Source: Brevundimonas halotolerans (GTDB lineage: Bacteria; Pseudomonadota; Alphaproteobacteria; Caulobacterales; Caulobacteraceae). Taken from it: 64,000 nucleotides of DNA. Below are positions 16,685-25,975 of this stretch, in pieces. The position numbers were made by a program, and so were the translations under genes. The notes beneath the pieces are model-generated. The model made no database searches, was not told the DNA's origin, and was given only the letters and a program-made list of their open reading frames with translations. The stretch's first letter is position 1. Each line of letters begins with the position of its first letter. The stretch spans positions 1-64,000 of the forward strand of contig NZ_QTTA01000016.1 in assembly GCF_003730275.1 (NCBI RefSeq), given 5' to 3'.

Positions 16685-16984
16685 TCCTGTTTCCCAATCA
16701 GCAGGCCGGGCGGCCCGCATTCAAAGCAACGACCCGCGGCCGCCGACGGCGGTCCCGGGCCTTACGGTTGTCGGTGTCCACCCTCGATCGCGGGCCACGG
16801 GCCTCTGCGATCAGGACACCAGTCATGTCGGCTCCCTTGGGGAGGAGCGCGCCTTCGCACCGGTCGGAGGGCAACGGACCGGGCCTCGGCGCTGTCGCGC
16901 GGACTCGTTACAGAGTTGTGCGGAACGCGGTGATATACTCGCTTTTCCGACGAAATAAAGGCCTGTGGAAAAATTCCTGCCGCC
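16685..16984. other. 300-base leader region upstream of rpoB
   Basis: No gene seen. It contains GC-rich dyads (for example CCGCCGACGGCGG at 16740-16752) and an AT-richer stretch around 16930-16975 with GTATATC on the minus strand that could be the -10 of an rpoB promoter, but no well-spaced -35 element. A long, structured rpoB leader is likely. Confidence 0.4.
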
Positions 16985-17266
16985 TCAGCCGCAGGTGACC
17001 CGCTCGATGACGCCGGTGTCCTGATCGAAGAACACGTTCATGCGGTCGGGGTTGTAGTCCATGGTGACCGCGCAGGTGGTGCAGGCGACCCGCACATTGG
17101 CGTCCGAGGCAAAGCTGACCGCCGCCACATTGCGTCCGATAAGGCTCTGGGACCCGGCCGCACCACAGGTGTCGGCCATGCCGTCCGGCGCCGGCATCTC
17201 GGGATTGGCGGCGCAGGCGGCCAGCAGGGCCAGTCCTCCGCTCAGGATCACGTTACGCAGCAACAT
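16985..17266 (-). CDS. I78 peptidase-inhibitor-like lipoprotein
   Basis: A 93-residue lipoprotein: hydrophobic signal with lipobox LAAC, Cys18 being the lipidated residue. The mature part has the I78-inhibitor pattern: CGAAGSQSLIGRNV, then AVTMDYNPDRMNV and a C-terminal VTCG. In family members I remember, the segment before TMDYxPxRLN reads RPG; here it is VRVACTTC (Cys62 and Cys65), so a CxxC pair replaces it. Remaining cysteines are 34 and 92. It lies just downstream of a related lipoprotein gene on the same strand. Inhibition of an envelope protease is the family expectation; the extra cysteines leave room for another role. Confidence 0.8.
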   Translation of the reverse strand: MLLRNVILSGGLALLAACAANPEMPAPDGMADTCGAAGSQSLIGRNVAAVSFASDANVRVACTTCAVTMDYNPDRMNVFFDQDTGVIERVTCG

Positions 17267-17317
17267 CGGAAGGCTCCTTCATTCTAAAAATAAACCGTGG
17301 GCACCATGGCCGGTTCC

Positions 17318-17677
17318 CTAGCCACAGCTGACCTCGGTCACCCGGTTGGTGCCCGCGTCGTACAGAATGTTCAGCAGATAGGGCGAATGGGCCTCGGTCC
17401 GCGGGCAGGTGGTGCAGGCGACCCGCCGGTTGGTCAAATCAACCGGGACCGGGATCTCGCTGCGATCCCGCCCCACCAGCCACTGGAGCGGGGTGGCGTG
17501 ACACAGGTCATTGGGATCCTCGACCTCGACCGGCGCGCTGGCATAAGGCGTGCGTCCCTCGGCACTGGCTTGCGGCAGAACCACCACCCCGACCGGACGG
17601 GTCGGCATGGGCTCAGGCGCAGCACAGGCGCTTAACGCGACCGCCAAGGCGCCGACAATCAGCCCGCCTTTTCCCAG
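17318..17677 (-). CDS. Second I78-like lipoprotein (start codon unclear)
   Basis: Paralogue of the gene at 16985: it shares the C-terminal half, RRVACTTCPRT, LLNILYD and VSCG, and has a lipobox LSAC. The problem is the start. The only upstream GTG (17797) lies 139 bases inside holC and would put 57 residues before the lipidated Cys. A CTG at 17677 would give a good lipoprotein signal (Met-Gly-Lys, hydrophobic stretch, Cys18; 119 residues), and another CTG at 17662 overlaps the holC TGA stop as CTGA. A TTG at 17647 is too close to the Cys. I show the 17677 choice. Overlaps or abuts the holC end, suggesting translational coupling. Confidence 0.6.
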   Translation of the reverse strand: MGKGGLIVGALAVALSACAAPEPMPTRPVGVVVLPQASAEGRTPYASAPVEVEDPNDLCHATPLQWLVGRDRSEIPVPVDLTNRRVACTTCPRTEAHSPYLLNILYDAGTNRVTEVSCG

Positions 17678-18120
17678 CGACCTTCGAGAGTTTGCCGCCA
17701 GTAGCTGATGTCCGCGCCCGTGCCCTTGAGGGCCTTCCAGCGCGCGCGCGCCGCCGTGAGCGCGTCCTCGTCCTGACCGTCGAATAGAATGAAACACCGT
17801 TGGAAATCCTCCGTCGGCTCAAAGCCTGCGCCATCGACAATGAACAGGGCCTGAGCCTGGTTCACATTGTCGGTTCCTGACGTGAACAGGATCGGTTGTC
17901 GCTCGGGATGCGGGCCGGAAGTGTGGCCGTTGGCGAGAAAGCTGTCGTCCCGCCAGGTCCACAGCGCCTCGGCCAGTCGGGCAGCGAGATCGGCATCGGC
18001 GACCCGCACCTGGGCCCTGAGGTCAGCCTGCAGCACCTTGTCCAGCAGGGTCGGGAGCACCTGCTCCAGACCCGACCGTTCGAGGTGATAGAACCAGATC
18101 TGTGGTCCCGCTGCGGTCAT
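17659..18120 (-). CDS. holC: DNA polymerase III subunit chi
   Basis: Chi is the clamp-loader accessory subunit that contacts single-strand binding protein. The 153-residue product starts MTAAGPQIWFYHLERSGLEQ and contains the typical chi features WFYHL, LLDKVLQADLRAQVR and LANGHTSGPHPERQPILF. The frame is open further upstream, but ATG 18120 gives the family start. It lies 34 bases downstream of pepA, the same pepA-holC order seen in Escherichia coli, and its end abuts the lipoprotein gene. Confidence 0.92.
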   Translation of the reverse strand: MTAAGPQIWFYHLERSGLEQVLPTLLDKVLQADLRAQVRVADADLAARLAEALWTWRDDSFLANGHTSGPHPERQPILFTSGTDNVNQAQALFIVDGAGFEPTEDFQRCFILFDGQDEDALTAARARWKALKGTGADISYWRQTLEGRWEKAG

Positions 18121-18154
18121 GGCCGACCCCGGCTCCCTGCCCTTGCCGCTCGCC

Positions 18155-19630
18155 TCAGCCCTCGTAGGTATCGGCGACCATGCGATCCAGCGTGCGCACG
18201 CCGAAGCCGACACCGCCGTCCGGCACCGTCGACCGCTGGCTCTTGCTGACCCAGGCGGTCGGCGCGATGTCGATGTGCGCCCAGGGCGTGTCGTTAACGA
18301 AGCGCTTCAGGAACAGGGCCGCAGTGATCGAGCCGCCGGCGCGGCCATTGCCCATATTCTTGACGTCCGCCGCCGGAGAATCGATGTGGCGGTCGTACTG
18401 CTCCGGGATCGGCATGCGCCAGAAATTCTCGTCCACCTTCAGGCCGGCGTCGAGAATGGGGCCGGCGACCGCGTCGTCGTTTGAGAAAACCCCCGCATAG
18501 TCCATGCCGAGAGCGACGATCATCGCCCCGGTCAGGGTCGCCAGATCGATCATGAATTTCGGCTTGAAGCGGTCCTGCGTGTACCAGAGGCAATCGGCAA
18601 GGACGAGGCGACCCTCGGCGTCGGTGTTCAGCACCTCGACCGTCTGGCCGGACAGGGATTTGACGATATCACCCGGGCGCTGGGCATTGCCGTCCGGCAT
18701 GTTCTCGACCAGGCCGATAACGCCGACCGCATTGACCTTGGCTTTACGGCCCGCCAGTGCATGCATCAGGCCGGACACAGCGGCGGCGCCGCCCATGTCC
18801 CACTTCATGTCTTCCATGCCCTCGGGCTGTTTCAGCGAAATGCCGCCGGTGTCGAAACAGACGCCCTTGCCGACAAAGGCCAGGGGCGCATCGCCCGCCT
18901 TGCCGCCGTTCCACTTCATGATGGCGACCTGGCTTTCCCGGCGGCTGCCCATGCCCACGGCCAGCAGGGTGCGGAAACCCAGCTTTTCCAGTTCCTTCTC
19001 GTCCAGAACCTCGACCTCAAGGCCCAACTTTTCCAGCGCCTTGCAGCGCTTGGCGAATTCTTCGGGATAGAGGACGTTGGCCGGCTCGGACACGAGGTCG
19101 CGAGCGAAGATCACGCCATCCGCCACGGCCGACATCGGGGCGAACGCGGATTCGGCGGCCTTCGCGTCAGCACAGACGATGTTCAGGGCGGTCACTGACG
19201 GAACCTTTTCCGGCTTCTGACGCGTCAGATATTTGTCGAACCGGTAGGCGGCCAGCTTGATGGCGAAGGCCACGCGCGCGGCCTGTTCGGCGCTGAGCGA
19301 CCGAGCATCGACGGTCAGGCTTTCCGCACCGCTCATCTTCACGGCGTGATAGGCGGCCCCGACCGCCTCCTCGATCGCCAGATCGGTCAGGGCCTCGCGA
19401 TCCCCCAGCCCGGCCAGAACCACGACCGAAGCGTCCAGCCCGTGCGGCGCGGTCACGACCAGGGTCTTGCCCTTGCCACCGGTGAAGCGGCCCGACTGCA
19501 TGGCGCGGCTGAACGCGCCGCCCGTCTGGGTATCGAACGCCTTACCCCCGTCGCACAGCTTCCGGCCTTCACCCACCACCAGGGCCAGGGCCTGCGGGCT
19601 TCCGAGATCGGCGACGAAGGCGATTTTCAT
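18155..19630 (-). CDS. pepA: Leucyl aminopeptidase (M17)
   Basis: Cytosolic zinc/manganese aminopeptidase releasing N-terminal residues from peptides; in Escherichia coli PepA also binds DNA in site-specific recombination and carAB control. 491 residues from ATG 19630 (MKIAFVADLG). The metal and catalytic motifs are present: GKGVCFDTGGISLK in the centre and the family signature NTDAEGRLVLAD. A small dyad (CCGGAG at 19644-19649 with CTCCGG at 19656-19661) lies in its leader. Divergent from lptF, with 140 bases between the start codons. Confidence 0.96.
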   Translation of the reverse strand: MKIAFVADLGSPQALALVVGEGRKLCDGGKAFDTQTGGAFSRAMQSGRFTGGKGKTLVVTAPHGLDASVVVLAGLGDREALTDLAIEEAVGAAYHAVKMSGAESLTVDARSLSAEQAARVAFAIKLAAYRFDKYLTRQKPEKVPSVTALNIVCADAKAAESAFAPMSAVADGVIFARDLVSEPANVLYPEEFAKRCKALEKLGLEVEVLDEKELEKLGFRTLLAVGMGSRRESQVAIMKWNGGKAGDAPLAFVGKGVCFDTGGISLKQPEGMEDMKWDMGGAAAVSGLMHALAGRKAKVNAVGVIGLVENMPDGNAQRPGDIVKSLSGQTVEVLNTDAEGRLVLADCLWYTQDRFKPKFMIDLATLTGAMIVALGMDYAGVFSNDDAVAGPILDAGLKVDENFWRMPIPEQYDRHIDSPAADVKNMGNGRAGGSITAALFLKRFVNDTPWAHIDIAPTAWVSKSQRSTVPDGGVGFGVRTLDRMVADTYEG

Positions 19631-19770
19631 AGAACACTCCCAGCCGGAGCGGTCACTCCGGGTTTCAAACACAAATACAAATGGCGACGTTCCGTTTCGT
19701 CCGCGCGCCTCCGTGTGTAATAGATGGGCGTTATCGACACAGCCTGCAACCGGGCGAAAATTTCCCACGC

Positions 19771-20910
19771 ATGACCCTGATTCAAGGCTACCTTTTTCGC
19801 CAGCTGCTTCTGCCGGTCGCCGGGGCGTGCGGTGCGCTGGTGGGAATCGGCGTGCTGAGTCAGAGTCTTGAACAGCTGGAATTCGTGGTCGAGCGCGGCC
19901 AGAGCCTGTGGCTGATGCTCAAGCTGACCCTGCTGGCCGTGCCCCAGTTGCTGGGGGTCGTCCTGCCGATCGGCCTGTTTGTCGGCGCGCTGATCGCCCT
20001 GACGCGTTTGCAGCGCGAACAGGAACTGACAGCGGCGCAGGCCGCAGGCCTGACCCGCACCGCCCTGATCCGCCCGGCCGTGCGGCTGGCCCTGATCGTC
20101 GTAGCGCTCGGGCTGCTGATCAATGCCGTGGTGCAGCCCTGGTCGCAGACGACGGCGCGCACCGAAGCCTTTGCCGTGCGGTCCGATCTTGCGGCCCTGC
20201 TGGTCGAGGAAGGCGAATTCGTTCAGGGCCCCGACGGGCTGACCGTCTATGTGCAGGAAATCGAGCAGAACGGCCTGCTGAAAAACCTGTTCATCTATAT
20301 TGAGAACGACGGAACCACCGAGACTTGGAATGCCAGCGAGGCCCGGTTCGGCCGGGTGGACGGGGAGCCGATGCTGACCTTGATCGGCGGATCCAGCCAG
20401 CGCTATTCGTCGGCGGGAGTGCTGAACCTGTTGTCGTTCGACACCTATGTCTTTCCGCTGGGCGCCTTTGCCGAGGTGGCCGATCAACCGCGCTTCAAGC
20501 CGGCCGACCTTGGGCTGAGCGACCTGTTCATGCCCCGGCCCGAGATGATTCCCTCGGTCGGGACCCGCAATGAGCTGATGGCCGAGGGGCACTCGCGGCT
20601 GGCCTCGCCGCTCTATGCCCTGACGGCGATGGCGCTGGCGCTGGCGGCGATCCTGGCCGGATCGTTCAGCCGTACGGGCTACGGCATACGGGTCGCCAAG
20701 GCGGCGGCGGTCTTTTTGCTGGTTCGCATTTTTGGCTATGGCCTTGTCGCAGCGGCGGCATGGACCCCTTGGCTGAACATCCTGCAATACGCCTTCCCGC
20801 TGGTTGTGGCAGGGCTCGCCACCGCCATGCTGTTCCGCACGCCGAGGCGCGGTCGACGCCTGGCCCTGTTCGACATCCGGGCGCTGCTGCCGCGGGGTGC
20901 CGGCGCATGA
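19771..20910 (+). CDS. lptF: LPS export ABC permease LptF
   Basis: One of the two membrane subunits of the LptB2FG transporter that extracts lipopolysaccharide from the inner membrane. 379 residues from ATG 19771 (MTLIQGYLFRQLLLPV). Three N-terminal transmembrane helices, a periplasmic beta-jellyroll part (about 120-275) and three C-terminal helices are visible. The last codon overlaps lptG through ATGA. The order pepA (divergent)-lptF-lptG matches that of Escherichia coli. Confidence 0.93.
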   Translation: MTLIQGYLFRQLLLPVAGACGALVGIGVLSQSLEQLEFVVERGQSLWLMLKLTLLAVPQLLGVVLPIGLFVGALIALTRLQREQELTAAQAAGLTRTALIRPAVRLALIVVALGLLINAVVQPWSQTTARTEAFAVRSDLAALLVEEGEFVQGPDGLTVYVQEIEQNGLLKNLFIYIENDGTTETWNASEARFGRVDGEPMLTLIGGSSQRYSSAGVLNLLSFDTYVFPLGAFAEVADQPRFKPADLGLSDLFMPRPEMIPSVGTRNELMAEGHSRLASPLYALTAMALALAAILAGSFSRTGYGIRVAKAAAVFLLVRIFGYGLVAAAAWTPWLNILQYAFPLVVAGLATAMLFRTPRRGRRLALFDIRALLPRGAGA

Positions 20911-22028
20911 GTTTCAGGGCCACCCGCATACTCAGCCTCGGGCGTATCGAACGCTACGTCCTGATCCAGCAGGCCCGCGCCCTGACGGTGGCCCTGGCGG
21001 TGATCGCCAGCCTGATCATGTTGATCGATTTCGTCGAGATTTCTCGCGGCGTTGGCTCGGACGTTGACCTGTCGGCCCTGCGTATCCTCGGCCTGATGGG
21101 GATGAAGTCTCCGGCGGTGATCCTGCAGCTGATGCCGTTCGTCTTCCTGTTCGGGACGCTGGCGGCCTATGTCGGCCTCAACCGACGCAGCGAGTTGATC
21201 GCCATGCGGGCCGCCGGGCTTTCGGCTTGGCGATTCGTGCTGCCGGCGGCCGGAACCGCACTGATCTTCGGTGTGCTGACCATCACCGTACTTGGCCCCG
21301 TCGCCGCCTGGGGCGATGGCCTGTTCCAGCGGGAGCGCACTCGGCTGTCCTCAGCCCCGGTGGAAGTCGACCAGCCCAAGGCCGTCTGGATCCGCGAGGG
21401 CGACAGCCAGCGCCAGATGATCATCCGCGCGGCGCGGCAGAACAGCGCCACGGCCCAACTGCAGGACGTAACGGTCTTCATCTATACTGTCGGCGAGGGC
21501 GGCGCGCTGAGCTTCGTCGAGCGGATTGATGCGGCCTCGGCGGCCCTGACCTCGGGCAGCTGGCGTCTGACCGATGCGGTCGGGGCCCAGACCGGCCAGC
21601 GGGCTGTGTCCTATGCCCGGCTGGACCTGCCCTCCAGCCTGGCGCGGGATGAGGCGTTCGCCCGGTTCGCCCGCCCCCAGTCGACCTCCCTGTGGGCCCT
21701 GCCGACCCAGATCCGGCGCGTCGAGCAGGCGGGCTTTTCGTCGACAGCCTATCGGCTGCGGCTGCACCAGCTTTTGGCCACGCCCCTGATGTTCGCCGCA
21801 ATGTCGATTCTGGCGGCGGCATTTTCCCTGCGCCTGATGCGGCTTGGTGATCTGGCGCGCATGTCGATTGCGGCCGTCATCCTCGGTTTCGCCTTTTTCT
21901 TCGTAAATCAGACCTTCGCGGCGTTCGGGACGGCAGAGGTGATTCCGCCGTTCCTGGCCGCATGGTTGCCTCCGGTGCTGACCGGGCTCGCGGCCTTCAC
22001 CCTGCTGTTCTATACCGAGGACGGCTGA
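20907..22028 (+). CDS. lptG: LPS export ABC permease LptG
   Basis: Partner of LptF in the LptB2FG complex. 373 residues from ATG 20907, which overlaps the lptF stop as ATGA. The N-terminal RIERYVLIQQ, NRRSELIAMRAAGLS and the six-helix layout with a periplasmic domain between helices 3 and 4 fit the family. Followed after 23 bases by lptD, so transport and outer-membrane insertion subunits are made from one transcript. LptB, LptA and LptC are not in the window. Confidence 0.93.
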   Translation: MSFRATRILSLGRIERYVLIQQARALTVALAVIASLIMLIDFVEISRGVGSDVDLSALRILGLMGMKSPAVILQLMPFVFLFGTLAAYVGLNRRSELIAMRAAGLSAWRFVLPAAGTALIFGVLTITVLGPVAAWGDGLFQRERTRLSSAPVEVDQPKAVWIREGDSQRQMIIRAARQNSATAQLQDVTVFIYTVGEGGALSFVERIDAASAALTSGSWRLTDAVGAQTGQRAVSYARLDLPSSLARDEAFARFARPQSTSLWALPTQIRRVEQAGFSSTAYRLRLHQLLATPLMFAAMSILAAAFSLRLMRLGDLARMSIAAVILGFAFFFVNQTFAAFGTAEVIPPFLAAWLPPVLTGLAAFTLLFYTEDG

Positions 22029-22051
22029 GCCCGCCCCCGCTTGAGGTTGAC

Positions 22052-24532
22052 GTGAAGCAAGACAGGATTTCGTCCGGCCAAGGGGCCCCGCGACACCGCC
22101 ATTTGCGCGGGCGTCTGCTGGCGGGCGTCGCGACGCTGGCGTGCGGGCCCCTGTTTCTGGCCGGTCAGGCTTTCGCACAGGACGCCACGCCACCCGCTCC
22201 TGCTGCTGGCTCGGCGGATGGCCTTGCCGCCGAGGCCGTCTACATGGATGCAGGATCGGTCTCCCGCGACGGCGATGTGCTGACGGCCGAGGGCCCAGCC
22301 GATGGCGCCCGCGTGTTCGCCCGGTTCCGCGATCACACGCTGCAGGCGCGTCGCATCGACTATGACCTGGCGAACCAGACCGCCAGCGCCTCGGGCGAGG
22401 TTGAGCTGACCGCCCCGGATGGAACGGTCGTCTTTGCATCCCTTCTCGAACTGGAAGACGACCTGCAGACCGGTATCGCCGTCGATTTCGCCACGCGCCT
22501 CGAGAACGGCGCCAGCCTGATGGCGGCCACGGCCGTGCGCCGTTCGGATACGCTGAACGAGCTCAACTACGCCCTCTTCACCCCCTGCCCGATCTGCGAC
22601 GAGGAGGGCCGGCCCAAGACACCCAGCATTTCCATTCAGGCCGAGCGCGTGGTCCAGGACGAAGCCCTGCGGGCCATTCTGTATCGAAATGCCGTCTTCA
22701 AGATCGGTGGCGTGCCGGTTCTTTACCTGCCGTTCTTCGGTCACCCGGATCCAACGGTCGAGCGGGCCAGCGGCTTTCTGGTGCCGATCATCGATTTCGA
22801 CGAGGAACGGGGCGTTTCATACGAACAGCCCTATCTGATCGTCGTCTCGCCCTCAGAGGACTGGCTGATCAGCCCGCAACTGAATACCAGCGTCGCCCCC
22901 CTCCTGAATGTGCAGTGGCGCAGGCGCTTTGCGGACGGCACCGTCGAAGTCCGCAGCGGCTATACCTATGAGCGGACCTTCGGGGATTTCGATATCGACG
23001 GCGACGGCATTGACGATGTCGCCACGCCGCTGGATCGGGAGCATCGCAGCTATCTTCTTGCCTATGGGCGCTTTGATCCGGACGGACCCTGGCGCTGGGG
23101 TTTCACGGTCGAGCGGGTCTCCGACAAGACGCTGTTCGACCGCTATGACGTGCGCAATCCCTATCCGGACAATGGCCTCTACTATGGCGACGAGCGCCGC
23201 CTGATCAGCCAGATCTATGCTGAGCACCAGACGCGGCGCAGCTATGTCTCGCTCGCAGCCTTCGACATCCAGAGCCTGAGGGTTGCCATTCCGAATGAGG
23301 CCGCGCCCGGCCTGAATGTGTTCGAGTCCGACAGCAGCCTGCCGGTGGTCGCGCCCCTGATCACGGCCCGGTGGGAGCCGCGCGGCGAGGTGATGGGCGG
23401 ACGTCTGCGCCTGAGCGGTTCGTCGGTCGCGCTGTTCCGCGACGATTTCGTCGGCAGTCCTGTCCTTCGCCCCGAGATCGTCCCTGATCCGGTGCCGGCC
23501 GGCCTGTCGGGCGTCGACAGTCGCCGGGTCAGCGGGCAGCTCGACTGGCGCCGGGCCTTCGTCAGCCGGGCCGGGGTGATCTGGGAGCCGTTTGTCGACG
23601 GACGGGTGGACCTGTATTCGCTCGACGATTTGCCCGCACCCTTCGAGGCTGGCACGCAAACCCTCAGCCGGGGCCGGTTCAGCGCGGGTCTGGACGTCCG
23701 TTATCCGCTGGTACGGTCCTTTGCCGGAGGCGGAGACCTGATCGTGGAGCCCCAGGCCCAGCTGTCTGTCTCCACCGCGACCGACCTCGACCCCCGCATT
23801 CCCAACGAGGACAGCCAGACGCTGGAGCTGGACGAAAGCTCCCTGTTCCGGATGGATCGCTTCCCGGGATACGACTTCTATGAGGGCGGCGTGCGCCTGA
23901 CCCTGGGCACGCGGGCCACCTATCGCTGGGGCGAGGCGCGCGAAGCTTCGCTGTTCATCGGCAAGAGCTGGCGCGACGATGATGAGCCCGGTCTCAGGGC
24001 CCTGATCCCCAACCCGGACCCGTTGGCACCCCCGGCCTTTTACGATCCGAGCGGCCTGGTCTCGGCATCGTCCGACTGGGTGGTGCAGGGCAGTTTCGCG
24101 CCGTCTGAAGGCGTGCGCGGCTGGGCCCATGCCACGATCGACGACTCGGGCAATATCCGCCGGGCAGAAGCGTCGGTCGAGGCGACCTGGCGTCGCCGGG
24201 ACCGGGCCTCGGTCACCTATATCGTTGATCGCTCGAACCCCCTCGGCGGCCCCCTGAACCGCAACTATGAGTTCGTCGAACTGCGCGGCCAGCAGTTCAT
24301 CTGGGGCAATTGGGGCATTGCCGGCGCGGGGGTGATGGATCTGGAGCGCGACCTGATCACGCGTTCGGAAATCGGCCTGCTGTTTGACGACGACTGTTTC
24401 CGGTTCGAAGTCGGCTATCGACGCGACAACACCCGGGTCAGACCCAGCGGTCCGTCCGACGGCGTCTACATCCGCCTAAACCTCGCCACTTTTGGAGGGT
24501 CAGGCTATGACCGGAATGAAAGGCGCTGGTAG
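22052..24532 (+). CDS. lptD: LPS-assembly protein LptD
   Basis: Outer-membrane beta-barrel that inserts lipopolysaccharide into the outer leaflet. From GTG 22052, 826 residues: a basic head and signal sequence cut near AFA-QD (residue 43), an OstA/LptA-like beta-jellyroll (about 60-175), then a long barrel rich in alternating aromatic strands. CPIC (Cys179, Cys182) follows the jellyroll, and DDDCFRFEVGY near the C-terminus has Cys782; these are placed to form the inter-domain disulfides needed for LptD maturation. LptE is not seen. Followed by surA, whose product helps fold LptD in enterobacteria. Confidence 0.95.
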   Translation: MKQDRISSGQGAPRHRHLRGRLLAGVATLACGPLFLAGQAFAQDATPPAPAAGSADGLAAEAVYMDAGSVSRDGDVLTAEGPADGARVFARFRDHTLQARRIDYDLANQTASASGEVELTAPDGTVVFASLLELEDDLQTGIAVDFATRLENGASLMAATAVRRSDTLNELNYALFTPCPICDEEGRPKTPSISIQAERVVQDEALRAILYRNAVFKIGGVPVLYLPFFGHPDPTVERASGFLVPIIDFDEERGVSYEQPYLIVVSPSEDWLISPQLNTSVAPLLNVQWRRRFADGTVEVRSGYTYERTFGDFDIDGDGIDDVATPLDREHRSYLLAYGRFDPDGPWRWGFTVERVSDKTLFDRYDVRNPYPDNGLYYGDERRLISQIYAEHQTRRSYVSLAAFDIQSLRVAIPNEAAPGLNVFESDSSLPVVAPLITARWEPRGEVMGGRLRLSGSSVALFRDDFVGSPVLRPEIVPDPVPAGLSGVDSRRVSGQLDWRRAFVSRAGVIWEPFVDGRVDLYSLDDLPAPFEAGTQTLSRGRFSAGLDVRYPLVRSFAGGGDLIVEPQAQLSVSTATDLDPRIPNEDSQTLELDESSLFRMDRFPGYDFYEGGVRLTLGTRATYRWGEAREASLFIGKSWRDDDEPGLRALIPNPDPLAPPAFYDPSGLVSASSDWVVQGSFAPSEGVRGWAHATIDDSGNIRRAEASVEATWRRRDRASVTYIVDRSNPLGGPLNRNYEFVELRGQQFIWGNWGIAGAGVMDLERDLITRSEIGLLFDDDCFRFEVGYRRDNTRVRPSGPSDGVYIRLNLATFGGSGYDRNERRW

Positions 24533-24580
24533 GCGGGGGCTTGGACACGCGCCAGCGAGTTTGACCTCGCGCCGATCTAC

Positions 24581-24610
24581 GTTGATACGGGGCTGAGTTG
24601 ATACGGGGCT
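24581..24610 (+). repeat. Short tandem duplication upstream of surA
   Basis: GTTGATACGGGGCT occurs twice, at 24581-24594 and 24597-24610, separated by GA. It lies in the 114-base lptD-surA gap, 37 bases before the surA start. Only two copies, so likely a slippage duplication. Confidence 0.8.
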
Positions 24611-24646
24611 CCTGCGCCGAACCGGTATGAGGACTAAGAACGAACC

Positions 24647-25975
24647 ATGCGTTTCATGCGTACAGTGATCGCGGTTGCGGCGCTTCTGGCCGTGGCCAGC
24701 CCGGCCCTCGCCCAGACTGCGCCGACCTCGGCAGGCACCCTCGACCCGGCAGCCAACCGTCCGGCCCAGCCGCGTGCGGTGGCTGAGCCTCAGTTCGTCC
24801 TGGCCGACGGCATTGTCGCCACGGTGAATGACCGGATTATAACCGGCTTTGATCTGCGTCAGCGGATGCTGCTGATCATCATCATGAGCGAGGTCCAGCC
24901 GACCGCCGAGAACGTCGCCCAGATCCAGCGCGAAGCCCTGGACATGCTCATCGAGGAGCACCTTCAGGCCGAAGAGATCGCCAAATTTCCGACGCTGATC
25001 ATTACAGATGCGGATGTCGATGCCGAAATCGCCGCCATGGCCGAACAGGCCGGCATGGCGCCCGACCAGTATATGCAGGCCCTGGCCTCGGCCGGCATTC
25101 ACGCGCGTACCATCCGCGAACAGATCCGCACCGCCATCGGTTGGCGCGAACTGGTCGGCGGCCGCTTTGCCAGCCGGGCTCGCGTCAGTCGCAGCCAGGT
25201 CGAACAAAGCCTCCGCAAATACGAGGAAGCCGCCACCAAGAAGCAGTACCTGATCGGCGAGATCTACATCGACGCCAACCGGGTCGGGGGCATGCAGGCC
25301 GCCATCACCGGCGGTCAGCAACTGATCCAGCAGATGATCCAGGGCGCGCCCTTCCAGGCCGTGGCCCAGCAGTTTTCGGCCGCACCGACGGCCGTGCGCG
25401 GCGGAGATGCCGGGTGGGTGATCGAGGGTACTGTCGCCCCTGCCCTGCAGCAAGCGTTCGACAATCTGGACATCGGCCAGCTGTCCAACCCCATCGTCGT
25501 CGAGGGTGGGGTCTACATCATCTATATGCGCGACAAGCGTGAGGGGTCGGGCACCAGCCTGGTGCAGCTGAGCCAGATCATGGTCGAACTGCCTGAAACC
25601 GCGAGCGAAGCAGAGGTCGAGGCCGCCGCCCGGCGCCTGATGGCCGTTCGTCCGGAATTGACCTGCCAGACGATGGTCGCGCGTGCAGCCTCCGAGCCCG
25701 GCCTGCTGGGGTCTGACCTCGGCGAAAGCGACGTGCTGAACCTTGCGCCGCAGTTCCAGCCCTTCGCCCGCTCCGCTGAAGTCGGACAGGTCAGCGAGCC
25801 GATCCGCACGCCTCTGGGTCTGCACCTGGTCGGCGTTTGCGGACGCCGTGTCGGATCGGCGGACATGCCGACCTATCGCGACGTCGAATCGCAACTGCTG
25901 CGTGCCAATCTGGCCATGCTGGGCCGTCGCTATATGCGTGACCTGCGCGCCGACGCCCTCATCGAGATGAAGTGA
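24647..25975 (+). CDS. surA: SurA-like periplasmic peptidyl-prolyl isomerase/chaperone
   Basis: Periplasmic chaperone for outer-membrane proteins. 442 residues with signal peptide cut after ALA at residue 22. The SurA N-terminal helical domain starts near 60 (DGIVATVNDRIITGFDLRQR), followed by two parvulin-like segments (about 200-300 and 305-410), of which GGDAGWVIEGTVAPALQQAF and GLLGSDLGESDVLNL are the clear pieces. Divergent from enterobacterial SurA but in the same lptD-surA-pdxA-rsmA order, which supports the name. Confidence 0.88.
   Translation: MRFMRTVIAVAALLAVASPALAQTAPTSAGTLDPAANRPAQPRAVAEPQFVLADGIVATVNDRIITGFDLRQRMLLIIIMSEVQPTAENVAQIQREALDMLIEEHLQAEEIAKFPTLIITDADVDAEIAAMAEQAGMAPDQYMQALASAGIHARTIREQIRTAIGWRELVGGRFASRARVSRSQVEQSLRKYEEAATKKQYLIGEIYIDANRVGGMQAAITGGQQLIQQMIQGAPFQAVAQQFSAAPTAVRGGDAGWVIEGTVAPALQQAFDNLDIGQLSNPIVVEGGVYIIYMRDKREGSGTSLVQLSQIMVELPETASEAEVEAAARRLMAVRPELTCQTMVARAASEPGLLGSDLGESDVLNLAPQFQPFARSAEVGQVSEPIRTPLGLHLVGVCGRRVGSADMPTYRDVESQLLRANLAMLGRRYMRDLRADALIEMK

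Noticed and set aside
24560-24600. A surA promoter with TTGACC as -35
   Set aside because: The 17-base spacing leads to GATACG, a poor -10 element, and surA is well placed for readthrough from lptD.
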